From assembly GCA_002305995.1 (NCBI GenBank), contig DBRN01000007.1, forward strand, positions 61,027-122,468: a stretch of DNA of 61,442 nucleotides, in the 5' to 3' direction. Position 1 is the stretch's first letter, and every line of letters begins with the position of its first letter. A program made the translations under genes and the position numbers. The stretch comes from Atopobiaceae bacterium UBA1367 (GTDB lineage: Bacteria > Actinomycetota > Coriobacteriia > Coriobacteriales > Atopobiaceae). Below, in pieces: positions 1 to 7,900 of this stretch. Under the pieces are notes generated by a model. The model was not told the origin of the DNA and did not search any database. It saw only the letters and a program-made list of their open reading frames with translations.

Positions 1-18
1 CCCCTGTCGCATCACGCC

Positions 19-254
19 GGAAAGAAAAATCAGGACTTGTGAGGCCTCGGGAAAGGAAAACCTCGACCTGTGACCTTCACGGCCTATCACAACTCGGGCT
101 TTTCCTTTCCAGTGGGCCAGCGTGGCGGTCACAACTTGGGATTTTCCTTTCCAGTGGATATGCGCGTCGGTCACAACTCGACGTTTTCCTTTCCGGCAGG
201 CCTGTACGTCTCGCACAACTCGGGCTTTCCCTTTCCAGCGCGGTCCCCATGCCG
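19..254. repeat. 42-bp phased repeat array 1 (partly degenerate)
   Basis: Four units in the CACAACTC-N4-TTTTCCTTTCC orientation start at 87, 129, 171 and 213, exactly 42 bp apart, each with an 18-base spacer. Two degenerate units in the opposite orientation start at 19 and 50, only 31 bp apart; the one at 50 ends GACCTGTGACC and may be a decayed core. The array fills most of the 433-base gap before the racemase gene; the rest (255-433) holds only that gene's leader and a good ribosome binding site. The array may continue to the left of the window. It reads as His-Asn-Ser-Gly-Phe-type peptides in open frames, but no start or ribosome binding site supports translation. Confidence 0.85.
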
Positions 255-433
255 CTCGCAGGCCAGGAATGCGCCTTGCTATCGGCAGCGTGACCGACGC
301 ACGGCGCGCGTCGGGAGCCGAGATCCTGCCAGCGTACGTCCATAGGCACCCGTAATCCGTATGGGGCCGCTGCCCGCTTGCGCTGCCCTCCCGTTGCGCT
401 ACTCTCATACGGACGGCAGCGTGAGGAGGAGCC

Positions 434-1126
434 ATGCGCAAGCTGGGCCTGATAGGCTGTGGGCCGGAGTCCATCGTTCCCTACTACCTGGGCGTCGTGC
501 AGGGCGTCCGCGCACGTGTGGGCGGCGGCATGTTCGTCCCCGGCATGACCATCGAGTGCCTCTCGTGCCTCGATGCGACGCACAGGGCCGACGAGGCCTA
601 CCTGAGCGAGCTGACCGACCGCCTCGCGGCTGGCGTCGACTGCCTCGTGGCGGCCGGATGCACCGTGGCGGCACTTGGCTGCGACGCGGGGCACATCGTG
701 TTCGACGAGCTGCAGGGCAGGTCGCCCATCCCGCTGGTGAGCATGGTGGACGCCATGCGCGAGGAGCTCATCCGGCGTGGCGTGAGACGTCCCATCCTGC
801 TCGGCACCGCCGCCGCGATGCGCGGCGCCTACCTCAAGGTGCCGCTGGTTAAGGCAGGGCTGCAGGTGATGGTGCCCGGGGAGGGGGATCGCGCGTGGCT
901 GGGCGGGGTGATCGCCGACGAGCTCGAGCAGGGCGTCGTGCATGACGAGACGGTCGAGCGCCTTGCCCGGCTGGTGGCCGATGGCGCCGAGCATGGGGCC
1001 GACGCGGTCGTTGCCGCCTGCGCGGGCCTTGCTCCGCTCGTGGACCGCGCCACCCTGGGGCTTCCGGTCATCGACACCTTCCAGGTGCATGTGGATGCGC
1101 TGGTGGATGCCATGCTGGACGAGTAG
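434..1126 (+). CDS. Aspartate/glutamate racemase family protein
   Basis: A 230-residue protein of the Asp/Glu racemase superfamily, cofactor-independent enzymes that invert an amino acid alpha carbon with two cysteines. The N-terminal LGLIGCGPESIVPYYLG matches the family's opening glycine-rich strand. Cys83 lies in ALGCDAGH, where the family has ACNTAH, and Cys196 lies in VAACAGLAPL, where it has GCTEL, so both catalytic cysteines are present although the surrounding motifs are divergent. The substrate cannot be told from sequence; broad-specificity RacX/YgeA-like activity or a related isomerase is possible. The start is the ATG preceded by GAGGAGG about five bases upstream. It is transcribed with the Nudix gene 54 bp downstream. 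Confidence 0.85.
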   Translation: MRKLGLIGCGPESIVPYYLGVVQGVRARVGGGMFVPGMTIECLSCLDATHRADEAYLSELTDRLAAGVDCLVAAGCTVAALGCDAGHIVFDELQGRSPIPLVSMVDAMREELIRRGVRRPILLGTAAAMRGAYLKVPLVKAGLQVMVPGEGDRAWLGGVIADELEQGVVHDETVERLARLVADGAEHGADAVVAACAGLAPLVDRATLGLPVIDTFQVHVDALVDAMLDE

Positions 1127-1180
1127 CGTGGTCGTGGCGGTCCGTCCCGTCCGACCTGTGGGACATGCGGAGGAGCGAGG

Positions 1181-2041
1181 GTGATTCAAGACATCGAGCC
1201 ACATAGCCTGGCCAACGAGTACCGGCCGGAAGCGCGTCCCGCCGCAGGCGACATGGTCCTGTTCGTGCGCGGTCAGCTCCTTGCCGTGCGCCGCGTCGAC
1301 CAGGAGGCCCCCTCGTTCGCATTCCCCCGCCTGGGCGACGACGGCGTGCCCGCCGAGGGCCTGACCTACCTCTTCTCGCTGGACGACCGCTCCTGCTGGC
1401 TTGCGCCACAGGCAGGAGGAGCGGAGCCCCCCGCAGGCTACGAGCTGGTGCACAACCGCTCGCTGCGCATGGAGGGCCGTGGCCCGCGCGAGTTGATGTA
1501 CGTTGCCTACACGGCCGTGCACCTGGGAGGATGGTACGCCTCCAACCGCTTCTGCGGGACGTGTGGGACACCCCTCGCCCATCACGGAACCCTGCGGGCG
1601 CTGCGCTGCTCCTCCTGCGGCAACCTTGTCTTTCCGCGCCTCAACCCCGCGGTCATCGTGTGCGTGCGCGATCCCGAGCGTGACAGGATCGTCCTCACGC
1701 GCTACGCCGCGGGCCGCTACGCACCCATCGACGCCTTGGTCGCAGGCTTCGTGGAGATAGGGGAGACCATAGAGGACTGCGTGCGTCGCGAGGTGCGCGA
1801 GGAGGTAGGCCTTGCGGTCAAGAACATCACCTACTACAAGTCGCAGCCATGGGGCGTCGCGGGCGACATCCTCTCCGGCTATTGGTGCGACGTGGATGGC
1901 GACGCGACGCTGCATGTGGACAAGGGGGAGCTGGGACGCGCCTTCTGGGCGTCTCCGACGGAGATTCCCGGCCAGCCCGACGACCTCTCGCTCACCAATG
2001 AGATGATGTGCGCATGGAGGGACGCGCACCTGGGGAGGTGA
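1181..2041 (+). CDS. nudC: NudC-like NAD(H) pyrophosphatase / RNA decapping Nudix hydrolase
   Basis: A 286-residue NudC-type protein. The family hydrolyses NAD(H) to NMN(H) and AMP and removes NAD caps from RNA. An N-terminal domain is followed by a zinc ribbon (CGTCG and CSSCG), then the Nudix box GFVEIGETIEDC followed by REVREEVGL, which has every residue of the GX5EX7REUXEEXGU pattern. After it comes SQPWGVAGD, corresponding to the NudC signature SQPWPFPxS but altered in its second half, so dinucleotide preference could differ from E. coli. The start is GTG at 1181, with GGAGGAGCGAG just upstream. It lies 54 bp after the racemase gene, probably in the same transcript. Confidence 0.9.
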   Translation: MIQDIEPHSLANEYRPEARPAAGDMVLFVRGQLLAVRRVDQEAPSFAFPRLGDDGVPAEGLTYLFSLDDRSCWLAPQAGGAEPPAGYELVHNRSLRMEGRGPRELMYVAYTAVHLGGWYASNRFCGTCGTPLAHHGTLRALRCSSCGNLVFPRLNPAVIVCVRDPERDRIVLTRYAAGRYAPIDALVAGFVEIGETIEDCVRREVREEVGLAVKNITYYKSQPWGVAGDILSGYWCDVDGDATLHVDKGELGRAFWASPTEIPGQPDDLSLTNEMMCAWRDAHLGR

Positions 2042-2219
2042 CCGCGGGGCCGTGCCCCTGCGGCGAGGCTGTCATCGGCCGGGCGGGTGCCAGCCCCGAC
2101 GGCAGATCGACCTCGGGCCGCCGACCGCCCGTCGTCGGCGGGTCCTCCCGCCTTGATGTCCGCTATGATGGGCATGTATGGGACGCGCGTCGCACCGATG
2201 CCTACGCTTGGGGTCAACC

Positions 2220-2753
2220 ATGGTCGAGCAGCCTGCCACCTACTCTCGCTTCTCCGTTACGATGACGGGCGCCCTGCTCGTCTTCCTCGGGGTTGCCGTG
2301 CTGGCCAATCCGGGCGGCGTCACGATCTTCGTGGTGCGCCTGGTGGGCTTTGCCTGTGCCGTCTTCGGCGTCACGATAGCTGCCGGGCACCTGCTGCGCG
2401 CCCACGCCATCGACGCGATTCCGTTCGAGGAGCTGGCCGGCGCGGGCGTGCTGCTCCTTCTCGGGATGGTCGTCGCCGTGTTTCCCCAGGGCTTTGCCAA
2501 GGTGCTCTTCTCGGTGCTGGGCGTCCTCATCGTCATGTCCGGCCTGGCCGACATCGCCCGGTCGCGTACGATGGTCGCCGACGATGACCAGAAGGAGCGC
2601 GTGGCGCTGCGCATCGGCATCATCACCGTGGCGACCGGCATCTTCGTGGCGATCCTCCCCTCGGCCGCGCTGCGCATCGTGCCGCTCATATGCGGGGTGG
2701 CCCTTGTGATCGACGGCCTCTCAGAGCTCTACCTCGCCTTGCGCATGGAGTAG
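2220..2753 (+). CDS. DUF308 (HdeD-like) integral membrane protein
   Basis: A 177-residue protein made almost entirely of membrane segments arranged as repeated helix pairs (LLVFLGVAVLANPGG, VLLLLGMVVAVFPQG, TVATGIFVAILPSAALRIV), the pattern of the DUF308/HdeD short-repeat family. HdeD in E. coli is linked to acid resistance, but no general biochemical function is known for the family. A charged segment (ARSRTMVADDDQKERVALR) separates the second and third helix pairs. The ATG at 2220 is preferred over an upstream ATG at 2178 because the protein from 2220 begins directly at a typical short cytoplasmic lead; the ribosome binding site is weak (TTGGGG). Confidence 0.75.
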   Translation: MVEQPATYSRFSVTMTGALLVFLGVAVLANPGGVTIFVVRLVGFACAVFGVTIAAGHLLRAHAIDAIPFEELAGAGVLLLLGMVVAVFPQGFAKVLFSVLGVLIVMSGLADIARSRTMVADDDQKERVALRIGIITVATGIFVAILPSAALRIVPLICGVALVIDGLSELYLALRME

Positions 2754-2804
2754 CGCCCTCGGATCACGCCACCCGCCCGCCCTCGGGCACGCAGCCGCCC
2801 CTGC

Positions 2805-3647
2805 CTACCCGGCGAACTCGTCGCGGAAGGCCTCGTGGTTCTCTCGCTCGTAGGGCATGTGGAAGACGGCGAACTCGATCAGGTCGAAGTGGGAGCGCAG
2901 CTCGTCGATGGGCTGCCTCCATGCGTTTGCGACCAGGTAGGGGTCATTGCGGAATGCGCCGCAGCCAAAGGCCCCCAGCACCAGGCACTCGGCACCCTCG
3001 GCCGCAGCGATCGTCAGCAGGTGGCGGGCACGTCTGCGGTGCAGGTCGAAGAGCGTGGTGAGCGGCACGTGCGCCGCGCGGCCGGACTGCGGGTTCATGA
3101 GGTTGGCGGACGTCCCGCGCAGGTCGGGTGCCGCGCAGGTGATCACGTCGACAGTGAGCCAATCCTGCGGATCGAGCCGCGTGGGGAGCATGTCGTCCGA
3201 CTTGCAGATGACCACGCCTGGCGACCAGATGCAGGCGTCGGTCGCCAGGGTGTCACCCGCCCCGCGGTTGGGGCTGTAGTAGGAGTCCCACATGCGGTGC
3301 TGGTCCAGGCTGGCGTAGAGGGTCGAGCAGCGGCAGAGGCTCTCCTCCTGTGCCGAGCTGCCGCTCCTGACGCCGCCGCCCGGGTTGATGGGGGAGGCGA
3401 AGTTGTGCACGGCTATGCGTGCGCCGGGTCGCTCGGCGGCTATGAGCCGCGCTGCCTCGAAGCTGCGGCGATCCGACACGCGCACGATGCCCGCGCGCCG
3501 GCCCTCTCCCAGCTCGGGCCACTCGTCGGCATCATGGAGGCGGGTCGCCTCGGCCGATCGGCGAGACGCCTCCCTGAGCTGGGGCGTGGAGGCGATCATC
3601 TCCTGCGTGTCGGCAAAGATGGCGGCGAGCTGCTGCTGGCGGTTCAT
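2805..3647 (-). CDS. Microbial-type poly(ADP-ribose) glycohydrolase-like protein (TIGR02452 family)
   Basis: A 280-residue protein. The macrodomain signature of bacterial PARG is intact: the triple glycine NPGGGV at 90-92 and Gln100-Glu101-Glu102 in SAQEESLCR, the glutamates being those that cleave ribose-ribose bonds in poly(ADP-ribose). The segment EGAECLVLGAFGCGAFRNDP is the second conserved block of the family. It probably removes ADP-ribose from proteins or nucleic acids in the cytoplasm. The start at 3647 has GAAGGGA about six bases upstream on the reverse strand; the frame extends upstream to 3872 but without a binding site or similarity. It converges with the DUF308 gene and diverges from fhs. 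Confidence 0.88.
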   Translation of the reverse strand: MNRQQQLAAIFADTQEMIASTPQLREASRRSAEATRLHDADEWPELGEGRRAGIVRVSDRRSFEAARLIAAERPGARIAVHNFASPINPGGGVRSGSSAQEESLCRCSTLYASLDQHRMWDSYYSPNRGAGDTLATDACIWSPGVVICKSDDMLPTRLDPQDWLTVDVITCAAPDLRGTSANLMNPQSGRAAHVPLTTLFDLHRRRARHLLTIAAAEGAECLVLGAFGCGAFRNDPYLVANAWRQPIDELRSHFDLIEFAVFHMPYERENHEAFRDEFAG

Positions 3648-3765
3648 GGGCGTCCCTTCGCGTGTGGCTGTGCACAACTCTAGCAACAGGCAACGGGCAG
3701 GGCCATCGCGTCTCGGCCCAGAGACATCCGAGGGGGTGTGGTTGGGTCCGCATCGTCTCAGCCAC

Positions 3766-3839
3766 GCACAGCTCGGGATCCTCCTTTCCGCCGCAGGCAC
3801 GGTTGGATGCGCTTTGAGAAGAAAACCGGTAAGCTGTGA
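3766..3839. repeat. Isolated decayed pair of 42-bp-array units
   Basis: The 405-base gap between the PARG-like gene and fhs holds one unit-like 24-mer at 3766-3789 (GCACAGCTCGGGATCC then TCCTTTCC) and one in the opposite orientation at 3816-3839 (GAGAAGAAAACCGG then TAAGCTGTGA). Their starts are 50 bp apart and both match the array consensus only imperfectly. They look like remnants of an array, or a seed of one. I see no other recognisable element in this gap apart from the fhs ribosome binding site. Confidence 0.5.
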
Positions 3840-4052
3840 TGCCGTCCTTGCTGCGCGCGTGGCTCGGGGCATGGAAGGCTAGGGTTGTGAGGCCGGTGGA
3901 AGGGGAGGCGCTGCCATTCGCGGACTCGCCCTTGGGGCAGGATTGCGTTATTGCGGTGCTTATTCCAGATGCCGGCGGGCAGAGGGCGACGGTGTTGGAC
4001 AATGGTGCGCAGTGGAGGCGGGCGGCGATGCCCAGAAGAGGAGGAGCTGAAC

Positions 4053-5726
4053 ATGGCTGACTACCGGAGCGACATCGAGATCGCGCAGGAGGCCACCATG
4101 CTGCCCATCTCCGAGGTGGCTGCCAGGGCCGGTCTCGCAGAGGACCAGCTCGAGTGGTACGGCAAGGTCAAGGCAAAGGTCGACGTCGACTCGATGAGGG
4201 ACCTTCCCAGCAGGGCAAAGCTCGTCCTCGTCACCGCCATCAACCCAACGCCGGCGGGCGAGGGCAAGACCACCACCTCGGTGGGCCTGGCCGACGCCAT
4301 GAACCTCACTGGTCGCCAGACCATGCTCTGCCTGCGCGAGCCCTCGCTAGGGCCCGTGTTTGGCGTCAAGGGCGGCGCCGCTGGCGGTGGCCACGCCCAG
4401 GTCGTGCCCATGGAGGACATCAACCTCCACTTCACCGGCGACTTCCATGCCATCGGCGCCGCCAACAACCTCATCGCCGCCATGCTCGACAACCACATCA
4501 AGTGGGACAACAGGCTGGGCATCGACCCGCGTCGCGTCACCTGGCGCCGCTGCGTCGACATGAACGATCGCCAGCTGCGCAACGTGGTGGACGGCATGGG
4601 CGGCATCCCCGACGGCATGCCGCGCCAGGACGGCTTCGACATCACCGTCGCCTCCGAGGTCATGGCCGCCTTCTGCCTCGCCAGCGGCATCGACGACCTC
4701 AAGGCGCGCCTGGGCCGCATGGTGGTCGCCTACACCTACGATCGCAGGCCCGTCACCGTGCATGACCTCAATGCCGAGGGTGCCTGCACGGCGCTGCTCA
4801 AGGATGCCATCAAGCCCAACCTGGTCCAGACGCTCGAGAACAACCCCGCCTTCGTGCATGGCGGCCCGTTCGCCAACATCGCCCACGGCTGCAACTCCGT
4901 GATGGCCACCACCACGGCCATGAAGATGGCGGACTACGTGGTCACCGAGGCGGGCTTTGGCGCCGACCTGGGCGCCGAGAAGTTCCTCGACATCAAATGC
5001 CGCGCCACGGGCCTCAGACCCTCTGCGGTGGTCATCGTCGCCACCGTGCGCGCCCTCAAGCACAACGGCGGCGTGCCCGCGTCCGAGCTGGCCACCGAGA
5101 ACCTCGAGGCCCTCGAGGCCGGTCTCCCCAACCTGTTGCAGCACGTGGGCAACATCAAGGACGTCTACGGCCTGCCCGCGGTCGTCGCCATCAACGCCTT
5201 CCCCACCGACACTGCGGCGGAGCTCGACCTCGTCGAGGCGAGGTGTCGGGAGCTGGGCGTCAACGTGGCCCTCTCCGAGGTGTGGGCCAAGGGTGGCGAG
5301 GGTGGGTGCGCCTTGGCCGACGAGGTGGTGCGCCTCTGCGGTGAGCCGAGCGAGTTCCGCCTCTCCTACGAGGACGACCTGTCCATCGAGGAGAAGCTCG
5401 ACGCCATCGCCACCAAGATCTACCACGCCGACGGCGTCGACCTGGTGGGTCCCGCTCGCAGCCAGCTCGCCCAGCTCGAGGAGCTGGGCTTTGGCGCGCT
5501 TCCCATCTGCGTGGCCAAGACGCAGTACTCCTTCTCCGACGACCAGGGCAGGCTGGGAGCGCCACGCGGCTTCCGCATCACCGTGCGCAACCTCAAGGTC
5601 TCCGCCGGGGCGGGCTTCATCGTGGCGCTCACGGGAGACATCATGACGATGCCCGGCCTGCCGCGCGTCCCGGCCGCCGAGAGGATCGACGTCACCGCCG
5701 ACGGCACGATCGTCGGACTGTTCTAG
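4053..5726 (+). CDS. fhs: Formate-tetrahydrofolate ligase
   Basis: A 557-residue protein matching the family's usual length. It joins formate to tetrahydrofolate using ATP, giving 10-formyl-THF. The P-loop PTPAGEGKTTTSVGL and the family blocks EPSLGPVFGVKGGAAGGG and NLHFTGDFHAI are intact, as is PGLPRVPAAE near the C-terminus. The ATG at 4053 is preceded by GAGGAGGAGCTGAAC. It heads a run of folate one-carbon genes (cyclodeaminase, folD, folE, then a formate-type channel), so the operon can take in formate and reduce it stepwise to methylene-THF. In an acetogen this would be the methyl branch of Wood-Ljungdahl, but no other pathway genes are visible here. Confidence 0.98.
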   Translation: MADYRSDIEIAQEATMLPISEVAARAGLAEDQLEWYGKVKAKVDVDSMRDLPSRAKLVLVTAINPTPAGEGKTTTSVGLADAMNLTGRQTMLCLREPSLGPVFGVKGGAAGGGHAQVVPMEDINLHFTGDFHAIGAANNLIAAMLDNHIKWDNRLGIDPRRVTWRRCVDMNDRQLRNVVDGMGGIPDGMPRQDGFDITVASEVMAAFCLASGIDDLKARLGRMVVAYTYDRRPVTVHDLNAEGACTALLKDAIKPNLVQTLENNPAFVHGGPFANIAHGCNSVMATTTAMKMADYVVTEAGFGADLGAEKFLDIKCRATGLRPSAVVIVATVRALKHNGGVPASELATENLEALEAGLPNLLQHVGNIKDVYGLPAVVAINAFPTDTAAELDLVEARCRELGVNVALSEVWAKGGEGGCALADEVVRLCGEPSEFRLSYEDDLSIEEKLDAIATKIYHADGVDLVGPARSQLAQLEELGFGALPICVAKTQYSFSDDQGRLGAPRGFRITVRNLKVSAGAGFIVALTGDIMTMPGLPRVPAAERIDVTADGTIVGLF

Positions 5727-5735
5727 GAGGTGCCC

Positions 5736-6371
5736 ATGGCAGATGCGAGCTTGGCGGGGGAGAGCCTGGCGGACTTCGCCGCGGCCCTCGCGGCGAGGGA
5801 GCCCGTCCCGGGTGGCGGCGGCGCGGCGGCCTATGTGGGCGCCCTGGCGGCCGCCCTCTGCTCGATGGTCGGGGAGTTCACGCGCGGCAGGAGGCGCTAC
5901 GAGCGATACGAGCGCGACATCCAGGGCATGCTCGAGGCCGCCGAGGCCGCCCGCGCTCGTCTCGTCCAGCTCGTGGACGAGGACGCCGAGGCGTTCCTCC
6001 CGCTGGCACAGGCCTATGCCAGCCCGAAGGGGGACCCAGCCCGCGCCGACGCGATCGAGCGGGCGACCAAGGGGGCGACCCAGGCCCCCCATGAGATGAT
6101 GCGCCAGGTCTGTGACACCATCGAGCTTCTGGAGGAGATGGGCCAAAAGGGCTCGCGCATGCTCCTCTCGGACGTGGGCTGTGGCGCGCTTCTGGCCCGC
6201 GCGGCGCTTGAGGCCGCGAGCCTCAACGTCTTCGTCAACACGCGATCCCTTCAAGACCGCGCCTGGGCAGGGCGCCTCGACGCCGACTGCGACCGGATGC
6301 TCGACGAATACAGCCCGCGCGCGGAGCGGCTCGCGCGAGAGGTGATGGATCGCGTCAGGGCGGAGGGCTAG
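5736..6371 (+). CDS. fchA: Cyclodeaminase/cyclohydrolase family protein (FchA-like)
   Basis: A 211-residue helical protein of the formiminotransferase-cyclodeaminase family, acting either as formimino-THF cyclodeaminase or as methenyl-THF cyclohydrolase. The opening REPVPGGGGAAAYVGALAAAL is the characteristic glycine-rich loop, and the later LLSDVGCGALLARAALEAASLNV is the second conserved helix. An AGGAGG lies five bases before the ATG, nine bases after the fhs stop, so the two are translated together. Placement between fhs and folD favours methenyl-THF cyclohydrolase in a formate-to-methylene-THF series; no formiminotransferase gene is nearby. Confidence 0.88.
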   Translation: MADASLAGESLADFAAALAAREPVPGGGGAAAYVGALAAALCSMVGEFTRGRRRYERYERDIQGMLEAAEAARARLVQLVDEDAEAFLPLAQAYASPKGDPARADAIERATKGATQAPHEMMRQVCDTIELLEEMGQKGSRMLLSDVGCGALLARAALEAASLNVFVNTRSLQDRAWAGRLDADCDRMLDEYSPRAERLAREVMDRVRAEG

Positions 6372-6373
6372 CC

Positions 6374-7228
6374 ATGGCGAGGCTCCTCAGGGGCGCACCG
6401 GTCGCCGAGGCCCTGACCGGGCAGCTCGCCGCCCGGGTGGAAGGGCTCAGGCACCGGGGCGCCACCCCCACGCTCGCCATCGTGCGCGTGGGTGCGCGCG
6501 CCGCCGACCTCTCGTACGAGCGGGGGGCCACCAAGCGCTGCGCGGCGGCCGGCATCGCCGTGAGGGGCCTCGCCCTTCCCGCCGACTGCGACCAAGGCGA
6601 GCTCATGGCCGTCATCGAGCGGGTCAACGCCGACGATGCCATCCATGGCTGCCTCCTGCTCCGACCGCTGCCCGACCCGCTCGACGAGAGCGCCGCCTGC
6701 GCCGCGCTGAGCCCTGCCAAGGACGTGGACTGCATCACCGGTGAGTCGCTCTTTGGCGTGTTCGCCAACCGTCCCGTAGGCTTCCCGCCCTGCACGGCGG
6801 AGGCATGCGTGCAGCTGCTGGATCACTACGGCCATGAGCTGACGGGCGCCAGCGTGGTGGTGGTCGGCCGCTCCCTGGTCGTGGGGAGGCCCGTCTCGAT
6901 GATGCTGCAGGCGAGGGACGCGACCGTCACCATGTGCCACGCGCGCACGCGCGACCTCGCCGTCGTGTGCCGCGCGGCGGAGATCGTGGTGGTGGCCACG
7001 GGCCATCCCGGCACGGTCGGCACCGATGCCGTGGCCCCCCACCAGACGATCGTCGACGTGGGCATCAACTGGGACGATGGTCTCGGCAGGCTTTGTGGTG
7101 ACGTCGCGTTCGACGAGGTCGAGCCCATCGTGGGTGCCATCACGCCCGTCCCGGGCGGCGTGGGGTCGATCACGACGGCCGTTCTCGCCAAGCATGTGGT
7201 GGAGGCTGCGGAGCGTGCCATCGGGTAA
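6374..7228 (+). CDS. folD: Bifunctional methylene-THF dehydrogenase / methenyl-THF cyclohydrolase
   Basis: A 284-residue FolD. The substrate-site tyrosine and lysine lie in LSYERGATKRC, matching the family's SYxxxKxKxC. The nucleotide-binding segment VVVVGRSLVVGRPVSMML and the block CTAEACVQLL are present, and the C-terminal PVPGGVGSIT stands where most FolDs have PGGVGPMT. It interconverts methylene-, methenyl- and 10-formyl-THF with NAD(P). The start is two bases after the cyclodeaminase stop. With a separate cyclodeaminase/cyclohydrolase next to it, the cyclohydrolase activity may be redundant or weak here. Confidence 0.95.
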   Translation: MARLLRGAPVAEALTGQLAARVEGLRHRGATPTLAIVRVGARAADLSYERGATKRCAAAGIAVRGLALPADCDQGELMAVIERVNADDAIHGCLLLRPLPDPLDESAACAALSPAKDVDCITGESLFGVFANRPVGFPPCTAEACVQLLDHYGHELTGASVVVVGRSLVVGRPVSMMLQARDATVTMCHARTRDLAVVCRAAEIVVVATGHPGTVGTDAVAPHQTIVDVGINWDDGLGRLCGDVAFDEVEPIVGAITPVPGGVGSITTAVLAKHVVEAAERAIG

Positions 7229-7286
7229 GCTGGGGGGCGTGCGGTGCGTCGCCCGTGCGGTGACGCGCAGGTGTCGAGGGAGGACC

Positions 7287-7895
7287 ATGGAGGCTGATCA
7301 CACGGTGAACGACCAGGGCTTTGCGCCCATCGACAGGCCTCGCGTCGAGGCGGCCGTCCGCGAGCTGCTCGAGGCCATGGGGGAGGACCCCGGTCGCGAG
7401 GGCCTGCTCGGCACGCCCGACCGGGTGGCGCGTGCCTGCGAGGAGCTGCTCGGCGGCATGCAGGAGGACCCGGGCACGCATCTGCTCATGCAGTTCGAGG
7501 AGCCGGGCAACGAGGACATGGTCATCGTGAAGGACATCCCCTTCTCGTCGATGTGCGAGCATCACCTGCTGCCCTTCACGGGGAGGGCGCACATCTGCTA
7601 CCTGCCCAAGGACGGGAGGATCACGGGCCTCTCCAAGCTCGCGCGCTGCGTGGTCGGGTATGCGCACAGGCTGCAGGTGCAGGAGCGGCTGACCCAGCAG
7701 ATCGCCGATGCCGTGGAGGATCGGCTGGGGGCGCGGGGCGTGCTCGTGGTGCTCGAGGCGACGCACACCTGCATGACCATGCGTGGCATCAGGAGCGCGG
7801 GCTCGCTGACGGTCACCAGTGCCGTGCGCGGCTGGTTCAAGACCGACCTCAAGGCGCGTGGCGAGGCGCTTCGGCTCATCGGGATGGGAGGGTGA
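7287..7895 (+). CDS. folE: GTP cyclohydrolase I
   Basis: A 202-residue FolE that converts GTP to 7,8-dihydroneopterin triphosphate, precursor of folate and, through QueD, of queuosine. The zinc ligands are visible as Cys90 and the histidines of SSMCEHHLLPF, plus Cys162 in THTCMTMRGI. GLSKLARCV and the C-terminal RGEALRLI are also typical. The ATG at 7287 follows GGGAGGA. It lies 58 bp after folD and only five bases before the channel-QueD gene, so the enzyme making the common pterin precursor is coupled to the next enzyme that consumes it. Confidence 0.97.
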   Translation: MEADHTVNDQGFAPIDRPRVEAAVRELLEAMGEDPGREGLLGTPDRVARACEELLGGMQEDPGTHLLMQFEEPGNEDMVIVKDIPFSSMCEHHLLPFTGRAHICYLPKDGRITGLSKLARCVVGYAHRLQVQERLTQQIADAVEDRLGARGVLVVLEATHTCMTMRGIRSAGSLTVTSAVRGWFKTDLKARGEALRLIGMGG

Positions 7896-7900
7896 CACCC

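Noticed and set aside
4347..6254. Long reverse-strand open frame opposite fhs and fchA (635 residues)
   Set aside because: It is the antisense shadow of strongly conserved genes in GC-rich DNA and has no family similarity or binding site. The same holds for other long antisense frames, such as those opposite the helicase and permease.
7553..7900. Upstream extension of the FNT-QueD frame to 7553
   Set aside because: That part is the shadow of folE in another frame; the ATG at 7901 lies directly before the channel's first conserved segment.
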